From: Deltaproteobacteria bacterium
GTDB taxonomy: Bacteria > Myxococcota_A > Polyangia > Polyangiales > Sandaracinaceae
Assembly: GCA_017303575.1 (NCBI GenBank)
Contig: JAFLCL010000061.1
Location: forward strand, 1-35,296
DNA: 35,296 nt
Direction of reading: 5' to 3'
Every line of letters starts with the position of its first letter. Positions within the stretch are counted from its first letter, which is position 1. The translations under genes and the position numbers were made by a program. The notes beneath the pieces were generated by a model that saw nothing but the letters and a program-made list of their open reading frames with translations, did not search any database and was not told where the DNA came from. Shown here in pieces: positions 10,530 to 17,614 of this stretch.

Positions 10530-11062
10530 CGATCCCTGTCGAGAACATGCCTCGCTACGAGCGGGGCATGCCGCCACCTCCGCCCGACGCAGACGAAGCG
10601 CGCGAGATCGCGCGTCGCGCAGGCGTCGAGGCCTCGATGCGCATGGAGACCGAGCGCGGCGTCCGAGTGATCCGCGTGCCCCGCGGCTGTCTCCTGAGCG
10701 CGCTCCTCCTCGGCGGCCTCGCGGCGGCGTGCGGCGGCGCGATCGCGTGGGGTGTGCTCGGGGGTGGGTTCGATCTCGCGCGTGATCAGGCCCTCGCGAA
10801 GATCATCGCGGACCTCCGCAACACGGCCGAGGCGCAGGGCTCGCTCGAGGACAACCGCGGCGAGCTCGCGCAGCTCGACGAGCTCCGCCTCCAGCAACGC
10901 GTGGGCTGGCTCGCGTTCTCCGTGCTCATGAACCGGTGGACGGATGTGAAGACCGATCACGTGATCACCGAGGCCGAGCTCGAGCACGTGATGCTGGTCG
11001 TGCGCGACATCGACTCGCGATCGGGCGACATCGATCCGGCCCAGTATCCCGAGGGTCGGTAG
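10526..11062 (+). CDS. Small single-pass membrane protein, unknown function
   Basis: A 178-residue protein starting with a GTG in a GTGA overlap with the peptidase stop; an ATG at 10547 is an alternative. Residues 1-45 are polar and charged with a Pro-rich PPPPPDADEA segment. A single hydrophobic helix follows (LLSALLLGGLAAACGGAIAW), then a ~110-residue Glu/Leu/Arg-rich helical tail. I recognise no family. The topology would be a cytoplasmic N-terminus, one span and a C-terminal helical domain. Coupling to oligopeptidase A suggests co-expression, but no functional link is evident. Confidence 0.75.
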
Positions 11063-11158
11063 GGGTTCAGGTAATTTCAGGCCGATCGCGCCTCGGTTCG
11101 ATCTAGGCTCGCGCTGCGCGGTGCGGGTGGCATTGGCGTAGGAACAAGCGAGGCACTC

Positions 11159-12445
11159 ATGGGTCTGTTCGACATGTTCGGCGCGGGCGGCGGTTCGCTG
11201 TCGATCCAACCGGTCTCTCCGCACGTGACGCCGGGGCAGGCGCTCGTCGGCAACGTCGTCTTCCAGGCAGGCACGCGATCGCAGCAGATCAACGCGCTGA
11301 CGATCCGCCTCACGCAAGAGACGAAGACGATGCAGATGACCAACCAAGGTCCTCAGCCGCGCACCGACTCGCGCGACATCGTCCCTGCCACGCCGCTCAC
11401 GAACCCGTTCGCGACGACGCCCGGTCAGGCGGCGACGCTGCCCTTCCAGCTGCAGGTCCCGCCCGGCCTTCCGAATTCAGTCCCGCAGCAAGTCAGCTAC
11501 CACCTCCGAACCACGGCCGACATCCCGGGCGAGGTGGATCCGGGCTCGTCGCTCGAGATCCAGATCGTCGGCGGCATGCAGCCTCAGATGGGCATGCCTC
11601 AGCAAGGCATGGGGATGCCGATGCAGCAGGGCATGATGCAGCCGGGCATGCCGATGCAGCCCGGCATGCCGGGCATGATGCAGGCGGGCATGGCCGCGAT
11701 GGGCGGCATGATGCAGCCGGGCATGCCGATGCAGCAGGGCATGGGGATGCCGATGCAGCAGGGGATGGGGATGCCGATGCAGCAGGGCATGCCGATGCAG
11801 CAGATGCAGATCGCGAGCGGCACGCGCGTGCACGCGCAGTGGCACGGCGACGGTCAGTTCCACCCCGGCACGGTCACCGGGCTCCAGAACGGCATGTACG
11901 CGATCGACTGGCAGGAGCCGCGCCTGGGCGCGACGAGCTACGTCTATCCGCAGCAGATCCAGGTGCCGTCGGCCGCGCCGGGCATGGGCCAGCCGGGCAT
12001 GGGCCAGCCGATGATGGGCCAGCCCGGTATGGGCAAGCACGACCCGCATGCGAAGGACATGAAGGCCGGCATGCAGCCCGATCCGTACGGCAAGCAGCAG
12101 CACGACCCGTACGGCAAGCAGGGCCACGACGTGCACGGCAAGGGCGCGCCGCAGCAGGACTACGGCAAGCAGCAGCAAGACCCCTACGGCAAGCAGGGTC
12201 ACGACGTTCACGCCAAGGGCGGTCACGACGTGCACGGCAAGGGCGCAGCCATGCCGCAGCAACAGCAGCACGCCGCGCCGCAGAAGTCGGTCGGCATGGG
12301 CCAGCACGTCAGCGCGCAGCACGCGAACGGCAACTGGTACCCCGGTCGAGTCGCGGCGCTCCAGAACGGCATGGTCGGCGTGGACTGGGACGATCCGAAC
12401 CTCGGCCAGTCGAGCTGGGTGCACCCGCACCAAGTCCGCGGCTGA
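11159..12445 (+). CDS. Spo0M/arrestin-like protein fused to two Tudor-like domains
   Basis: A 428-residue protein with a modular layout. Residues 1 to about 138 resemble the Spo0M (sporulation-control) arrestin-like fold: an early TPGQALVGNVVFQAG strand pair, then LPFQLQVPPGLP and a closing strand IPGEVDPGSSLEIQIVGG. Residues 140-217 are a Met-rich repeat with 28 Met in 78 residues. Residues ~221-271 are a Tudor/Agenet-like barrel (GTRVHAQWHGDGQFHPGTV, GMYAIDWQEP). Residues ~300-355 are DPYGKQ/GHDVHGKG repeats. Residues ~380-428 are a second Tudor-like copy (GQHVSAQHANGNWYPGRV, MVGVDWDDP). The ATG has a GAGG site 6 bases upstream. There is no signal peptide, so it is probably cytoplasmic. The domain calls are from pattern recognition; the fusion appears unusual. 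Confidence 0.85.
   Translation: MGLFDMFGAGGGSLSIQPVSPHVTPGQALVGNVVFQAGTRSQQINALTIRLTQETKTMQMTNQGPQPRTDSRDIVPATPLTNPFATTPGQAATLPFQLQVPPGLPNSVPQQVSYHLRTTADIPGEVDPGSSLEIQIVGGMQPQMGMPQQGMGMPMQQGMMQPGMPMQPGMPGMMQAGMAAMGGMMQPGMPMQQGMGMPMQQGMGMPMQQGMPMQQMQIASGTRVHAQWHGDGQFHPGTVTGLQNGMYAIDWQEPRLGATSYVYPQQIQVPSAAPGMGQPGMGQPMMGQPGMGKHDPHAKDMKAGMQPDPYGKQQHDPYGKQGHDVHGKGAPQQDYGKQQQDPYGKQGHDVHAKGGHDVHGKGAAMPQQQQHAAPQKSVGMGQHVSAQHANGNWYPGRVAALQNGMVGVDWDDPNLGQSSWVHPHQVRG
11577..11810 (+). repeat. Met-rich in-frame tandem repeat in the Spo0M-like gene
   Basis: The DNA repeats variants of gggcatgccgatgcagcag, encoding units such as GMPMQQ, GMGMPMQQ and MQPGMP. The repeat is in frame and uninterrupted, so the gene tolerates copy-number change. 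Several ~24-base units near 11735-11790 are almost identical, which suggests recent slippage or unequal exchange. Met-rich segments of this kind can be disordered linkers or bind soft metal ions; neither can be decided here. Confidence 0.85.
12077..12246 (+). repeat. DPYGKQ / GHDVHGKG in-frame repeats
   Basis: Between the two Tudor-like domains the gene encodes repeated DPYGKQ (three copies plus one DYGKQ) alternating with GHDVHGKG or GHDVHAKG. The DNA copies (gatccgtacggcaagcag and close variants) are near identical. The segment is His-, Gly- and Lys-rich and is likely disordered. It resembles a low-complexity metal- or nucleic-acid-binding linker, but no function is demonstrated. Confidence 0.8.
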
Positions 12446-12781
12446 TCCCCGCCGCTCGAGGATCGACCCGCGAATCGCCGCGCTCTATCGCGCGTTCGCG
12501 GGTCCTCGTCCGTCGCGCGTCCCGGGCTGTCCCTGCTGTGTCGGGCCGGCGCGAGAGGCCGAGCGGTTCCGTTGCGCGCAGCGTCGCTCGGGAGCGAGCC
12601 CGTGCGGGTCTGCGACGCACACGACGACTCGGCAGCGCACCCGTCGCGCTCTGTGTCTCCAAACAACTCTCGGGCGCAACACCGACACGCTCTGCGCCCC
12701 GAGAGCCTCTGCGGCGCGCCCCCGACCCGCGCGCGACGCTCGTTCAGACACAGGCGCGGCGACCGGTGAGCCCGAACGACC
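12446..12781. other. 336-base gap between convergent genes, no gene supported
   Basis: The interval separates the stop of the Spo0M-like gene from the stop of the DAHP synthase gene on the other strand. Several frames are open, but they are Arg/Ala/Ser-rich with no recognisable motif, no convincing ribosome-binding site and no preference for one strand, as expected for GC-rich noncoding DNA. The one structured element I see is the inverted repeat at 12667-12705. Confidence 0.6.
12667..12705. terminator. Candidate hairpin between convergent genes
   Basis: The left arm ctctcgggcgca pairs with the right arm tgcgccccgagag with one bulged C, giving a 12-pair stem with a 14-base loop. It lies between two convergent genes, where a bidirectional terminator would be expected. 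There is no U-rich tract on either side, so the call is weak. Confidence 0.35.
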
Positions 12782-14140
12782 TCACGTGCGAAGTCGACGC
12801 GCGATCGCGAACGCCATCTCGAGCGCCTGCCGGTAGTTGAGCCGCGGGTCACACGCCGTCTCGTAGGCGGTGTCGAGATCGGCCTCGGTGAGCCCGTCTG
12901 CACCACCGATGCACTCGGTGACGTCTTCGCCGGTGAGCTCGAAGTGCACGCCCCCGAAGACGGTGCCCTCGCGCGCGTGCGTCGCGATCGACTCTTCCAG
13001 CTCGCCGACGATCGCGCCGAAGTCGCGCGTCTTCTTGCCCGTGCTCGTCGTGATGCCGTTGCCGTGCATCGGATCGCAGATCCACAGGCACCGTCGCCCC
13101 GCGTCGCGCATCGCGCGGAGCAGCGGCGGGAGGTGGGAGGCGACCTTGTCGTGCCCCATGCGCGTGATGAAGACGAGCTTGCCGCGCTCGTCGTTCGGGT
13201 TGAGCGTTCGTGAGAGGGACAGCACGTCGTCGGTGCTCGTCTTGGGCCCGAGCTTCACGCCGATCGGATTGTTCACGCCGCGAAAGAGCTCCACGTGCGC
13301 GCCGTCGAGACGTCGCGTGCGCTCGCCGATCCAAGGGAAGTGCGTGGTGAGGCAGTAGTGGCCCTCACGACGCGGCACGCTCCGGGTCTGGGCGGCCTCG
13401 TACTCGAGGTGCAGACCTTCGTGGCTCGAGAAGAGCTCGACGCGCGACAGCTCCTCGACGCGTCGCTCGCCCAGCGCTTCCATGAAGCGGATCGCATCGA
13501 GCAGCTCCTGCATCGTGCGGCGGTACTCGCGCGCGACCTCGTCGGGGAGACGCGCGCCCGAGGCGAACGACAAGTCCCACTGATGGGCGCGGTGCACATC
13601 GGCGAAGCCGCTCGCCGCGAGCGAGCGAACGAAGTTCATGGTGAGCGCCGCGTGCTGGTAGCCCTCGACGAGCAGCTGCGGATCGGGCGTGCGTGCAGCC
13701 TCCGTGAAGGCCGCGCGGTTCACCAGATCGCCGAAGTAGTTGGGGAGGGTGAGCTCACGTCCCTCGACCACGCGCGTCTCGCTCGGCTGCGAGCGAGGCT
13801 TGGCGTACTGCCCTGCGAAGCGCCCGATGCGCACGACCGGACGCTGCGCGCCGTGCACCAGCACGAGCGACATCTGCAGCAGGATCTTCAGCTTGCTGGC
13901 GATGACCTCCGAGCGGCAGTCCGCGAACGTCTCGGCGCAGTCACCGCCCTGCAGCACGAAACGCCGCCCGTCTTCTGCTTCGGCCAGCTGCTCGCGCAGC
14001 CGCTCGATCTCCCACGAGGTGACCAGCGGTGGCATCGCTCGAAGACGCCTGATCGATGCCTCGAGCGCGCTCGCGTCCGGGTAGTGGATCGCCTGCTCGA
14101 TGGGGCGCTCACGGAACGAGTACGGCTGCCACGCGGTCAC
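12782..14140 (-). CDS. aroG: Class II 3-deoxy-7-phosphoheptulonate (DAHP) synthase
   Basis: Condenses phosphoenolpyruvate and erythrose 4-phosphate in the first step of the shikimate pathway; cytosolic, metal-dependent, 452 residues. All class II hallmarks are present: LQGGDCAETF with the metal-ligand Cys68, GQYAKPRSQPSE, HEGLHLEYE, THFPWIGERTRRLDGAH, CDPMHGN with the His ligand, HFELTGEDVTECIGG with the Glu ligand and CDPRLNYRQALE with the Asp ligand. The GTG start gives MTAWQPYSF; the longer frame upstream runs into the neighbouring gene and has no family similarity. Class II enzymes serve either general aromatic synthesis or secondary metabolism (PhzC-like). The full length favours the former. 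It lies 44 bases downstream of the unrecognised gene at 14185-14862 and is probably co-transcribed with it. Confidence 0.93.
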   Translation of the reverse strand: MTAWQPYSFRERPIEQAIHYPDASALEASIRRLRAMPPLVTSWEIERLREQLAEAEDGRRFVLQGGDCAETFADCRSEVIASKLKILLQMSLVLVHGAQRPVVRIGRFAGQYAKPRSQPSETRVVEGRELTLPNYFGDLVNRAAFTEAARTPDPQLLVEGYQHAALTMNFVRSLAASGFADVHRAHQWDLSFASGARLPDEVAREYRRTMQELLDAIRFMEALGERRVEELSRVELFSSHEGLHLEYEAAQTRSVPRREGHYCLTTHFPWIGERTRRLDGAHVELFRGVNNPIGVKLGPKTSTDDVLSLSRTLNPNDERGKLVFITRMGHDKVASHLPPLLRAMRDAGRRCLWICDPMHGNGITTSTGKKTRDFGAIVGELEESIATHAREGTVFGGVHFELTGEDVTECIGGADGLTEADLDTAYETACDPRLNYRQALEMAFAIARRLRT

Positions 14141-14184
14141 GAGCCGAGCGGTAGCGCCGAATGCGGCGACGTGCCCGCCCAGGG

Positions 14185-14862
14185 TCAGCCCGTGAGCGCG
14201 ATGTGCCTTCGGTCCTCGCGCACCAACGTGAACCAGAAGTCGAGGTCGCGATCGCCCTTCTTGTCCTCGGTCGCGGCGCGACCGATCGAGACGTGCTGCG
14301 AGACGCCGCGCATGAAGTCGCGCGTGCGGTAGTAGACGAGGCGCTGCAGGCCCACCGAGTTCGGCACCACGCGCGGCCAGCCCTCGGGCGTGGCCCAACC
14401 CTCGGGCACCTGGAAGTAGTCGATCACCACGGGCCCGCGCTTGAACCAGAGGTCCTTGCTGGCCTGCTTGTCGGTCGGCAGGTGCTTGCCGTCGGTCTCG
14501 TACGCGACGAAGTAGCCGGGCCGGATGAAGAACGCGTTCGAGTGGTTGTAGCCGCCGCAGAGCCCAGCGTGCTCGGCCTTCGCGGACTTCGCGAAGCGCT
14601 TCTGGAAGTACTTGAAGTAGGTGGGCACCGGCACGGTGTTGCGGCCAGGGTGATGCACCGCTTGCTGCGCAGGCACGTCGTCGGGGACGAAGTGCGTGAT
14701 GCGGATCGGCGGCGAGTCGGCGGCCATCTCGAAGAGCTGCGCTTGATCGCGGCGCGGCAACGCGTTGGCCTCGAGCGTGCGCACGTCGGGCGCGAGCTGA
14801 TCGAGGTACTTGGCGACGTCGGCGATGGGCGCGCGCTGCGCGATCAGCTCTCGGAGGGCCAT
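14185..14862 (-). CDS. Unrecognised 225-residue protein upstream of DAHP synthase
   Basis: The ATG at 14862 gives MALRELIAQRAPIADVAKYL; the open frame continues far upstream but enters a noncoding region. The protein has no signal peptide or membrane span and is probably a soluble alpha/beta protein. Distinct segments include TLEANALPRRDQ, ITHFVPDD, GLCGGYNHSNAFFIRPGYF, VVIDYFQVPEG, GLQRLVYYRTRDFMRGVSQH and RDLDFWFTLVREDRR. The many aromatic residues and the conserved-looking GGYNHSN loop suggest an enzyme or ligand-binding domain, but I cannot place it in a family. It is the probable first gene of a two-gene unit with DAHP synthase. Confidence 0.8.
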   Translation of the reverse strand: MALRELIAQRAPIADVAKYLDQLAPDVRTLEANALPRRDQAQLFEMAADSPPIRITHFVPDDVPAQQAVHHPGRNTVPVPTYFKYFQKRFAKSAKAEHAGLCGGYNHSNAFFIRPGYFVAYETDGKHLPTDKQASKDLWFKRGPVVIDYFQVPEGWATPEGWPRVVPNSVGLQRLVYYRTRDFMRGVSQHVSIGRAATEDKKGDRDLDFWFTLVREDRRHIALTG

Positions 14863-15063
14863 GGGGCGAGGAGGGTAGCCCGGTGGTTGCACTCGCAACA
14901 ACGCGATCGAGTGACCGTTTTCTTGTGCTCGCGATCCCTCGCCGTTATCAACGGGAGGTCGGCGAACGCTGCTCGCGGGCGAAGCGAGCGAGCTCTCTGT
15001 TCGCCGCATGGCGCCCCGACGAGTGGTTCTCGGTCCGTCACGTCTCCAGCCTTGGGAGGTCGC

Positions 15064-15549
15064 ATGCGTCGTGTCTCGCGTGTGGTCGCGCTCTCTTGCG
15101 CGCTCGTCGGCTTGTTCTCTGGTGCGGCGTCGCTCGACGCGCAGTCGCGGCCCCGTGCGCGCACCATCGCGAACGCCCACACGGCGATCGCGATCGGAGA
15201 TTTCGCGTCCCTCGCGGGCCACGCGGGCACAGACAACGAGCTGGAGCTCGCGATCCGATCGGCGCTCGCGTCGCACCCTCACGTGACCGTGTCCCCCGAC
15301 GCGAGCCACGCGCGGTTCGTCGTCACGGGCTCGCTCGTCGAGATGTCGCATCGCGTCCTCACGCAGGGCGAGAGCGAGGTGCGCTGCCGCGTCTCGATCG
15401 TCGTCGCCGATGCACGCGGTGGATCCGTGCGCGCGATGCTCGAAGGCCGCGCCGGCGTTCGCGGCGGAGGCACCGAGGCCGCGATGCGTCGAAGCGCGAT
15501 GCGAGGCGCCGTCGCGAGCGCCCTCCGTTCGATCGCGCAGGTGCGCTGA
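15064..15549 (+). CDS. Small exported protein, unknown function
   Basis: A 161-residue protein with a clear GGGAGG ribosome-binding site just upstream of its ATG. The signal peptide is MRRVSRVVALSCALVGLFSG, with cleavage probably after SLDA. The mature part has an early LELAIRSALASHPHVTV helix-strand unit, then FVVTGSLVEMSHRV and CRVSIVVADARGGSVRAML strands, and a final Ala/Arg-rich helix. The pattern resembles small periplasmic proteins of the CsgG/LPS-assembly-lipoprotein type, in which a helix follows a three-stranded sheet, but the similarity is only in shape. The 200 bases upstream hold no other gene. Confidence 0.8.
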   Translation: MRRVSRVVALSCALVGLFSGAASLDAQSRPRARTIANAHTAIAIGDFASLAGHAGTDNELELAIRSALASHPHVTVSPDASHARFVVTGSLVEMSHRVLTQGESEVRCRVSIVVADARGGSVRAMLEGRAGVRGGGTEAAMRRSAMRGAVASALRSIAQVR

Positions 15550-15565
15550 CGAGGACATGCTTGCT

Positions 15566-15599
15566 TCCTTGACCAAGGTTCTTCATCCTTGGTCAAGGA
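15566..15599. promoter_or_regulatory. Perfect nested inverted repeat: likely operator of the toxin-antitoxin operon
   Basis: A perfect 13-base inverted repeat, TCCTTGACCAAGG at 15566-15578 and CCTTGGTCAAGGA at 15587-15599, is separated by an 8-base spacer. Each arm is itself palindromic (CCTTG-AC-CAAGG and CCTTG-GT-CAAGG), so the site offers two dyads, as expected for two antitoxin dimers. The right arm overlaps the Shine-Dalgarno sequence AAGGAG of the antitoxin gene, so in RNA the hairpin would also hide the ribosome-binding site. Type II antitoxins of the Phd/YefM class repress their own operons through such sites. Confidence 0.75.
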
Positions 15600-15605
15600 G
15601 TCGAC

Positions 15606-15908
15606 ATGGCCGTGCAGGTGAACGTTCTCGAGGCCAAGACCCAGCTCTCGCGGCTGCTCGATCGCGCCGAGGCCGGTGAAGAGGTCATCATCGCGCGGGC
15701 GGGTCAGCCCGTGGCTCGGCTGGTCCCCGTCACGGCGTCGGCCGACGCATCGCGGATGCTCGGCACTCTCGCGGGGAAGGGGTGGATCGCCGACGACTTC
15801 GGCGCGCCCGTGACCGAAGACTTCCTGCTGGCTCCGGGCGCCGATGCTCCGAGGACGCGCAAGAAGTCGTCGGCGAAGAAGCGCGCTCGACGCGCCCGCA
15901 CCCGCTGA
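15606..15908 (+). CDS. Type II antitoxin, Phd/YefM family
   Basis: A 100-residue DNA-binding antitoxin. The N-terminus matches the Phd/YefM fold: MAVQVNVLEAKTQLSRLLDR then AGEEVIIARAGQPVARLVPV. The usual function is to neutralise the partner toxin through the C-terminal half and repress the operon through the N-terminal half. The region at residues 50-80 (LAGKGWIADDFGAPVTEDFL) is like the toxin-binding arm of VapB/Phd proteins paired with PIN toxins. An unusual strongly basic tail, KKSSAKKRARRARTR, follows. The start has an AAGGAG ribosome-binding site 5 bases upstream. The stop is 7 bases before the toxin start. Confidence 0.9.
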   Translation: MAVQVNVLEAKTQLSRLLDRAEAGEEVIIARAGQPVARLVPVTASADASRMLGTLAGKGWIADDFGAPVTEDFLLAPGADAPRTRKKSSAKKRARRARTR

Positions 15909-15915
15909 GGCACAC

Positions 15916-16335
15916 GTGGCCATCCTCGTCGACACCAACGCGCTGCTGCATGCGCTGCTCGCGCCCGCGAAGCTCTCGCCGCGCGCGCGCGCCGTGCTGG
16001 CGGACCGGGCGAACGAGCTCGTGTGGAGCACCGCGAGCACGTGGGAGGTGGTCCTCAAAGCGCGCCTCGGAAAGCTCGACCTCGGGGGGGACGTCGCGAC
16101 CATCCTGGGTCGCGAGATCGTGCGCTTCGGGCTCCGTGTGCTCCCCATCGAGCAGACGCATTGCTTGCGCATCGCATCGCTGCCCGACGTGGAGTGGGTC
16201 GACGCGAAGGGGGTCTCGCAGCGACACGCGGATCCCTTCGATCGACTTCTGGTGGCGCAGGCCTTGGTCGAGGACCTCCCGATCCTCACCGCCGACGCTC
16301 TCTTCGAACGCTACGCGGTTCGCCGCCTCTGGTAG
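15916..16335 (+). CDS. PIN-domain toxin, VapC-like ribonuclease
   Basis: A 139-residue PIN-domain (PilT N-terminal) protein. The acidic metal-binding residues are in place: Asp6 in LVDTNALLHAL, Glu44 in STWEVVLK, Asp106 and Asp109 in HADPFDRLLVAQAL, and a final Asp in ILTADALFERY. VapC toxins are Mg-dependent RNases that cut tRNA or rRNA and stop growth when the antitoxin is lost. A GTG start 7 bases after the antitoxin stop is chosen because it places the first Asp where the family has it; the frame remains open upstream. The set of catalytic residues looks complete, so the toxin is probably active. The RNA target is unknown. Confidence 0.9.
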   Translation: MAILVDTNALLHALLAPAKLSPRARAVLADRANELVWSTASTWEVVLKARLGKLDLGGDVATILGREIVRFGLRVLPIEQTHCLRIASLPDVEWVDAKGVSQRHADPFDRLLVAQALVEDLPILTADALFERYAVRRLW

Positions 16336-16341
16336 CTGTCG

Positions 16342-16359
16342 TGCGAAGCGCGCTTCGCA
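16342..16359. repeat. 18-base perfect palindrome after the toxin gene
   Basis: TGCGAAGCGCGCTTCGCA reads identically on both strands and begins 6 bases after the toxin stop. It could form a cruciform or RNA hairpin at the end of the toxin mRNA, or bind a dimeric regulator. No U-tract follows, so a classical terminator is not supported. Confidence 0.6.
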
Positions 16360-16465
16360 GGGGCGCGCAGTCCGTTGCGCTGTGACGAGACGACTGACGC
16401 AAGGCCTTCACGCTGCAACCGGACGGTCTCGTGTCGCACACCGGCCAAATGGCCGAAATTTCGAG

Positions 16466-16486
16466 ACGCCTTGTTTTTCAAGGCGT
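16466..16486. promoter_or_regulatory. 8-pair hairpin with T5 loop upstream of inositol monophosphatase
   Basis: ACGCCTTG and CAAGGCGT are perfect complements around a TTTTT loop. A second palindrome, CGAAATTTCG, lies at 16454-16463, and GGCC-AAAT-GGCC is just upstream at 16443-16454. This is the least GC-rich part of the area and probably holds the control region of the next gene. Whether it acts as an operator, leader structure or terminator of the toxin transcript cannot be told. Confidence 0.45.
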
Positions 16487-16530
16487 TCAGCGGAGCGTGG
16501 CCCACTGCTTGCGTAGGGGCTCCGCCGACG

Positions 16531-17376
16531 ATGCCACTCGGCCCCGAAGAGCTCCGCGAGATCCTGGACCGTGCGCACCCGATCGCGCGCGAGGCCGCCT
16601 CGCTGGTGCTCGAGGGCTGGCGCCGTGCTCCCTCCATCCGGAGCAAGGCCAAGAGTGACCTCGTCACCGAGTTCGACACGGCGAGCGAGCGTCTGCTGCG
16701 CGATCGGCTCGCGCAGGCGTTTCCTTCGCACGGCGTCGTGGGTGAAGAAGCAGAGGGTCCGCAGCAGCGCGACCGCGAGCTCGTCTGGTACCTCGACCCG
16801 ATCGACGGCACGACCAACTTCGCGCACGGCCATCCCTTCTTCTGCATCGCGATGGGCCTCGTCGCGCGCGAGGGCGATCGCGAAGAGCCCGTCGCGGGCA
16901 TCGTGATCGCGCCCGCGCTCGGCACCGTGTGGTCGGCGGCGCGTGGTCTCGGCGCCCATCGGAAGAGCGCGCTCGGCGACGAGCGCATCCACGTCTCGTC
17001 CAACGCGCGCCTCGAGGACGCGCTGCTCTCCACGGGCTTTCCCGCCAACCGCCGAGCGAACGCCGACAACAACTACGCGCGCTTTCTCGAGCTCGACTCG
17101 CAGACGCACGGGGTGCGTCGCTGCGCGGCGGCCGCGATGGAGATCTGCCTCGTGGCCGACGGCGCCTACGACGCGTTCTGGGATCTCGGCCTCAAGGCGT
17201 GGGACTGCGCGGCGGGCGCGATCCTCGTACGCGAGGCGGGCGGTCGGGTGACCAACATGGACGGCACCGCCCTCGATCTCCATGGCGGACGCCTCCTCGC
17301 CTCGAACGGAGCCATCCACTCCGCGATGCTCGAGACCTTGTCCTCTGCGCCGTCCCTGCCTCCGGGGGTCGCGTGA
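16531..17376 (+). CDS. suhB: Inositol monophosphatase family protein
   Basis: Mg-dependent phosphatase of 281 residues that removes phosphate from inositol 1-phosphate (or related sugar phosphates) in the cytosol. Metal-binding motifs are intact: GEEAEG with Glu72/Glu73, LDPIDGTTNFAHG with Asp89 and Asp92, and AWDCAAGAILVREAGG with Asp225. The ATG at 16531 gives MPLGPEELREILDRAHPIA; the longer frame starts inside an inverted-repeat region. It lies 1.9 kb upstream of myo-inositol-1-phosphate synthase, so dephosphorylation of that product is a natural role. The family also includes broad-specificity and SuhB-type RNA-processing regulators, so the symbol is a family label. Confidence 0.9.
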   Translation: MPLGPEELREILDRAHPIAREAASLVLEGWRRAPSIRSKAKSDLVTEFDTASERLLRDRLAQAFPSHGVVGEEAEGPQQRDRELVWYLDPIDGTTNFAHGHPFFCIAMGLVAREGDREEPVAGIVIAPALGTVWSAARGLGAHRKSALGDERIHVSSNARLEDALLSTGFPANRRANADNNYARFLELDSQTHGVRRCAAAAMEICLVADGAYDAFWDLGLKAWDCAAGAILVREAGGRVTNMDGTALDLHGGRLLASNGAIHSAMLETLSSAPSLPPGVA

Positions 17377-17614
17377 GCACGCTCTCTCAATCGTGGGCGT
17401 CGATGCGGCCCTCGATTTGCGCGCTCGAAGGACAGTGGGATAGTCGCGGCCTTCGCGCGAGCGGCACCCGTGTTCCATCCGGGCGTCCCTCGCGTTTTGT
17501 TGTGGCTCCTTCGGTCAGCGCTTCGCCATCGGTGTTCGTCGCACGGTCTCGTCGAGCTTCGGTTTGCTCGATCGATCCTGACCGTGACGGTGTGAGAGAG
17601 GCAACGAGGCTTCC

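Noticed and set aside
11063..11158. Possible sigma-54 promoter (TGGCAT...TAGG) before the Spo0M-like gene
   Set aside because: The -12 element lacks the required GC at the right spacing, so the match is not better than chance.
12077..12246. Regularly spaced repeats considered as a CRISPR-like array
   Set aside because: The repeats are in frame inside a gene, have no unique spacers of constant length, and encode DPYGKQ/GHDVHGKG peptides.
12446..12781. Short open frames of 65-120 residues on both strands in the convergent gap
   Set aside because: Arg-rich, no ribosome-binding site or motif, and contradictory strands; treated as noncoding.
15556..15561. ATG just before the toxin-antitoxin operator as a possible leader peptide start
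   Set aside because: No ribosome-binding site precedes it and the frame runs through the operator without a recognisable peptide.
17377..17614. A possible small gene between inositol monophosphatase and GH3
   Set aside because: Open frames there are Arg/Ser-rich without motifs; a weak promoter-like TTGCGC/GATAGT pair near 17418-17445 is more plausible but too poor to list.
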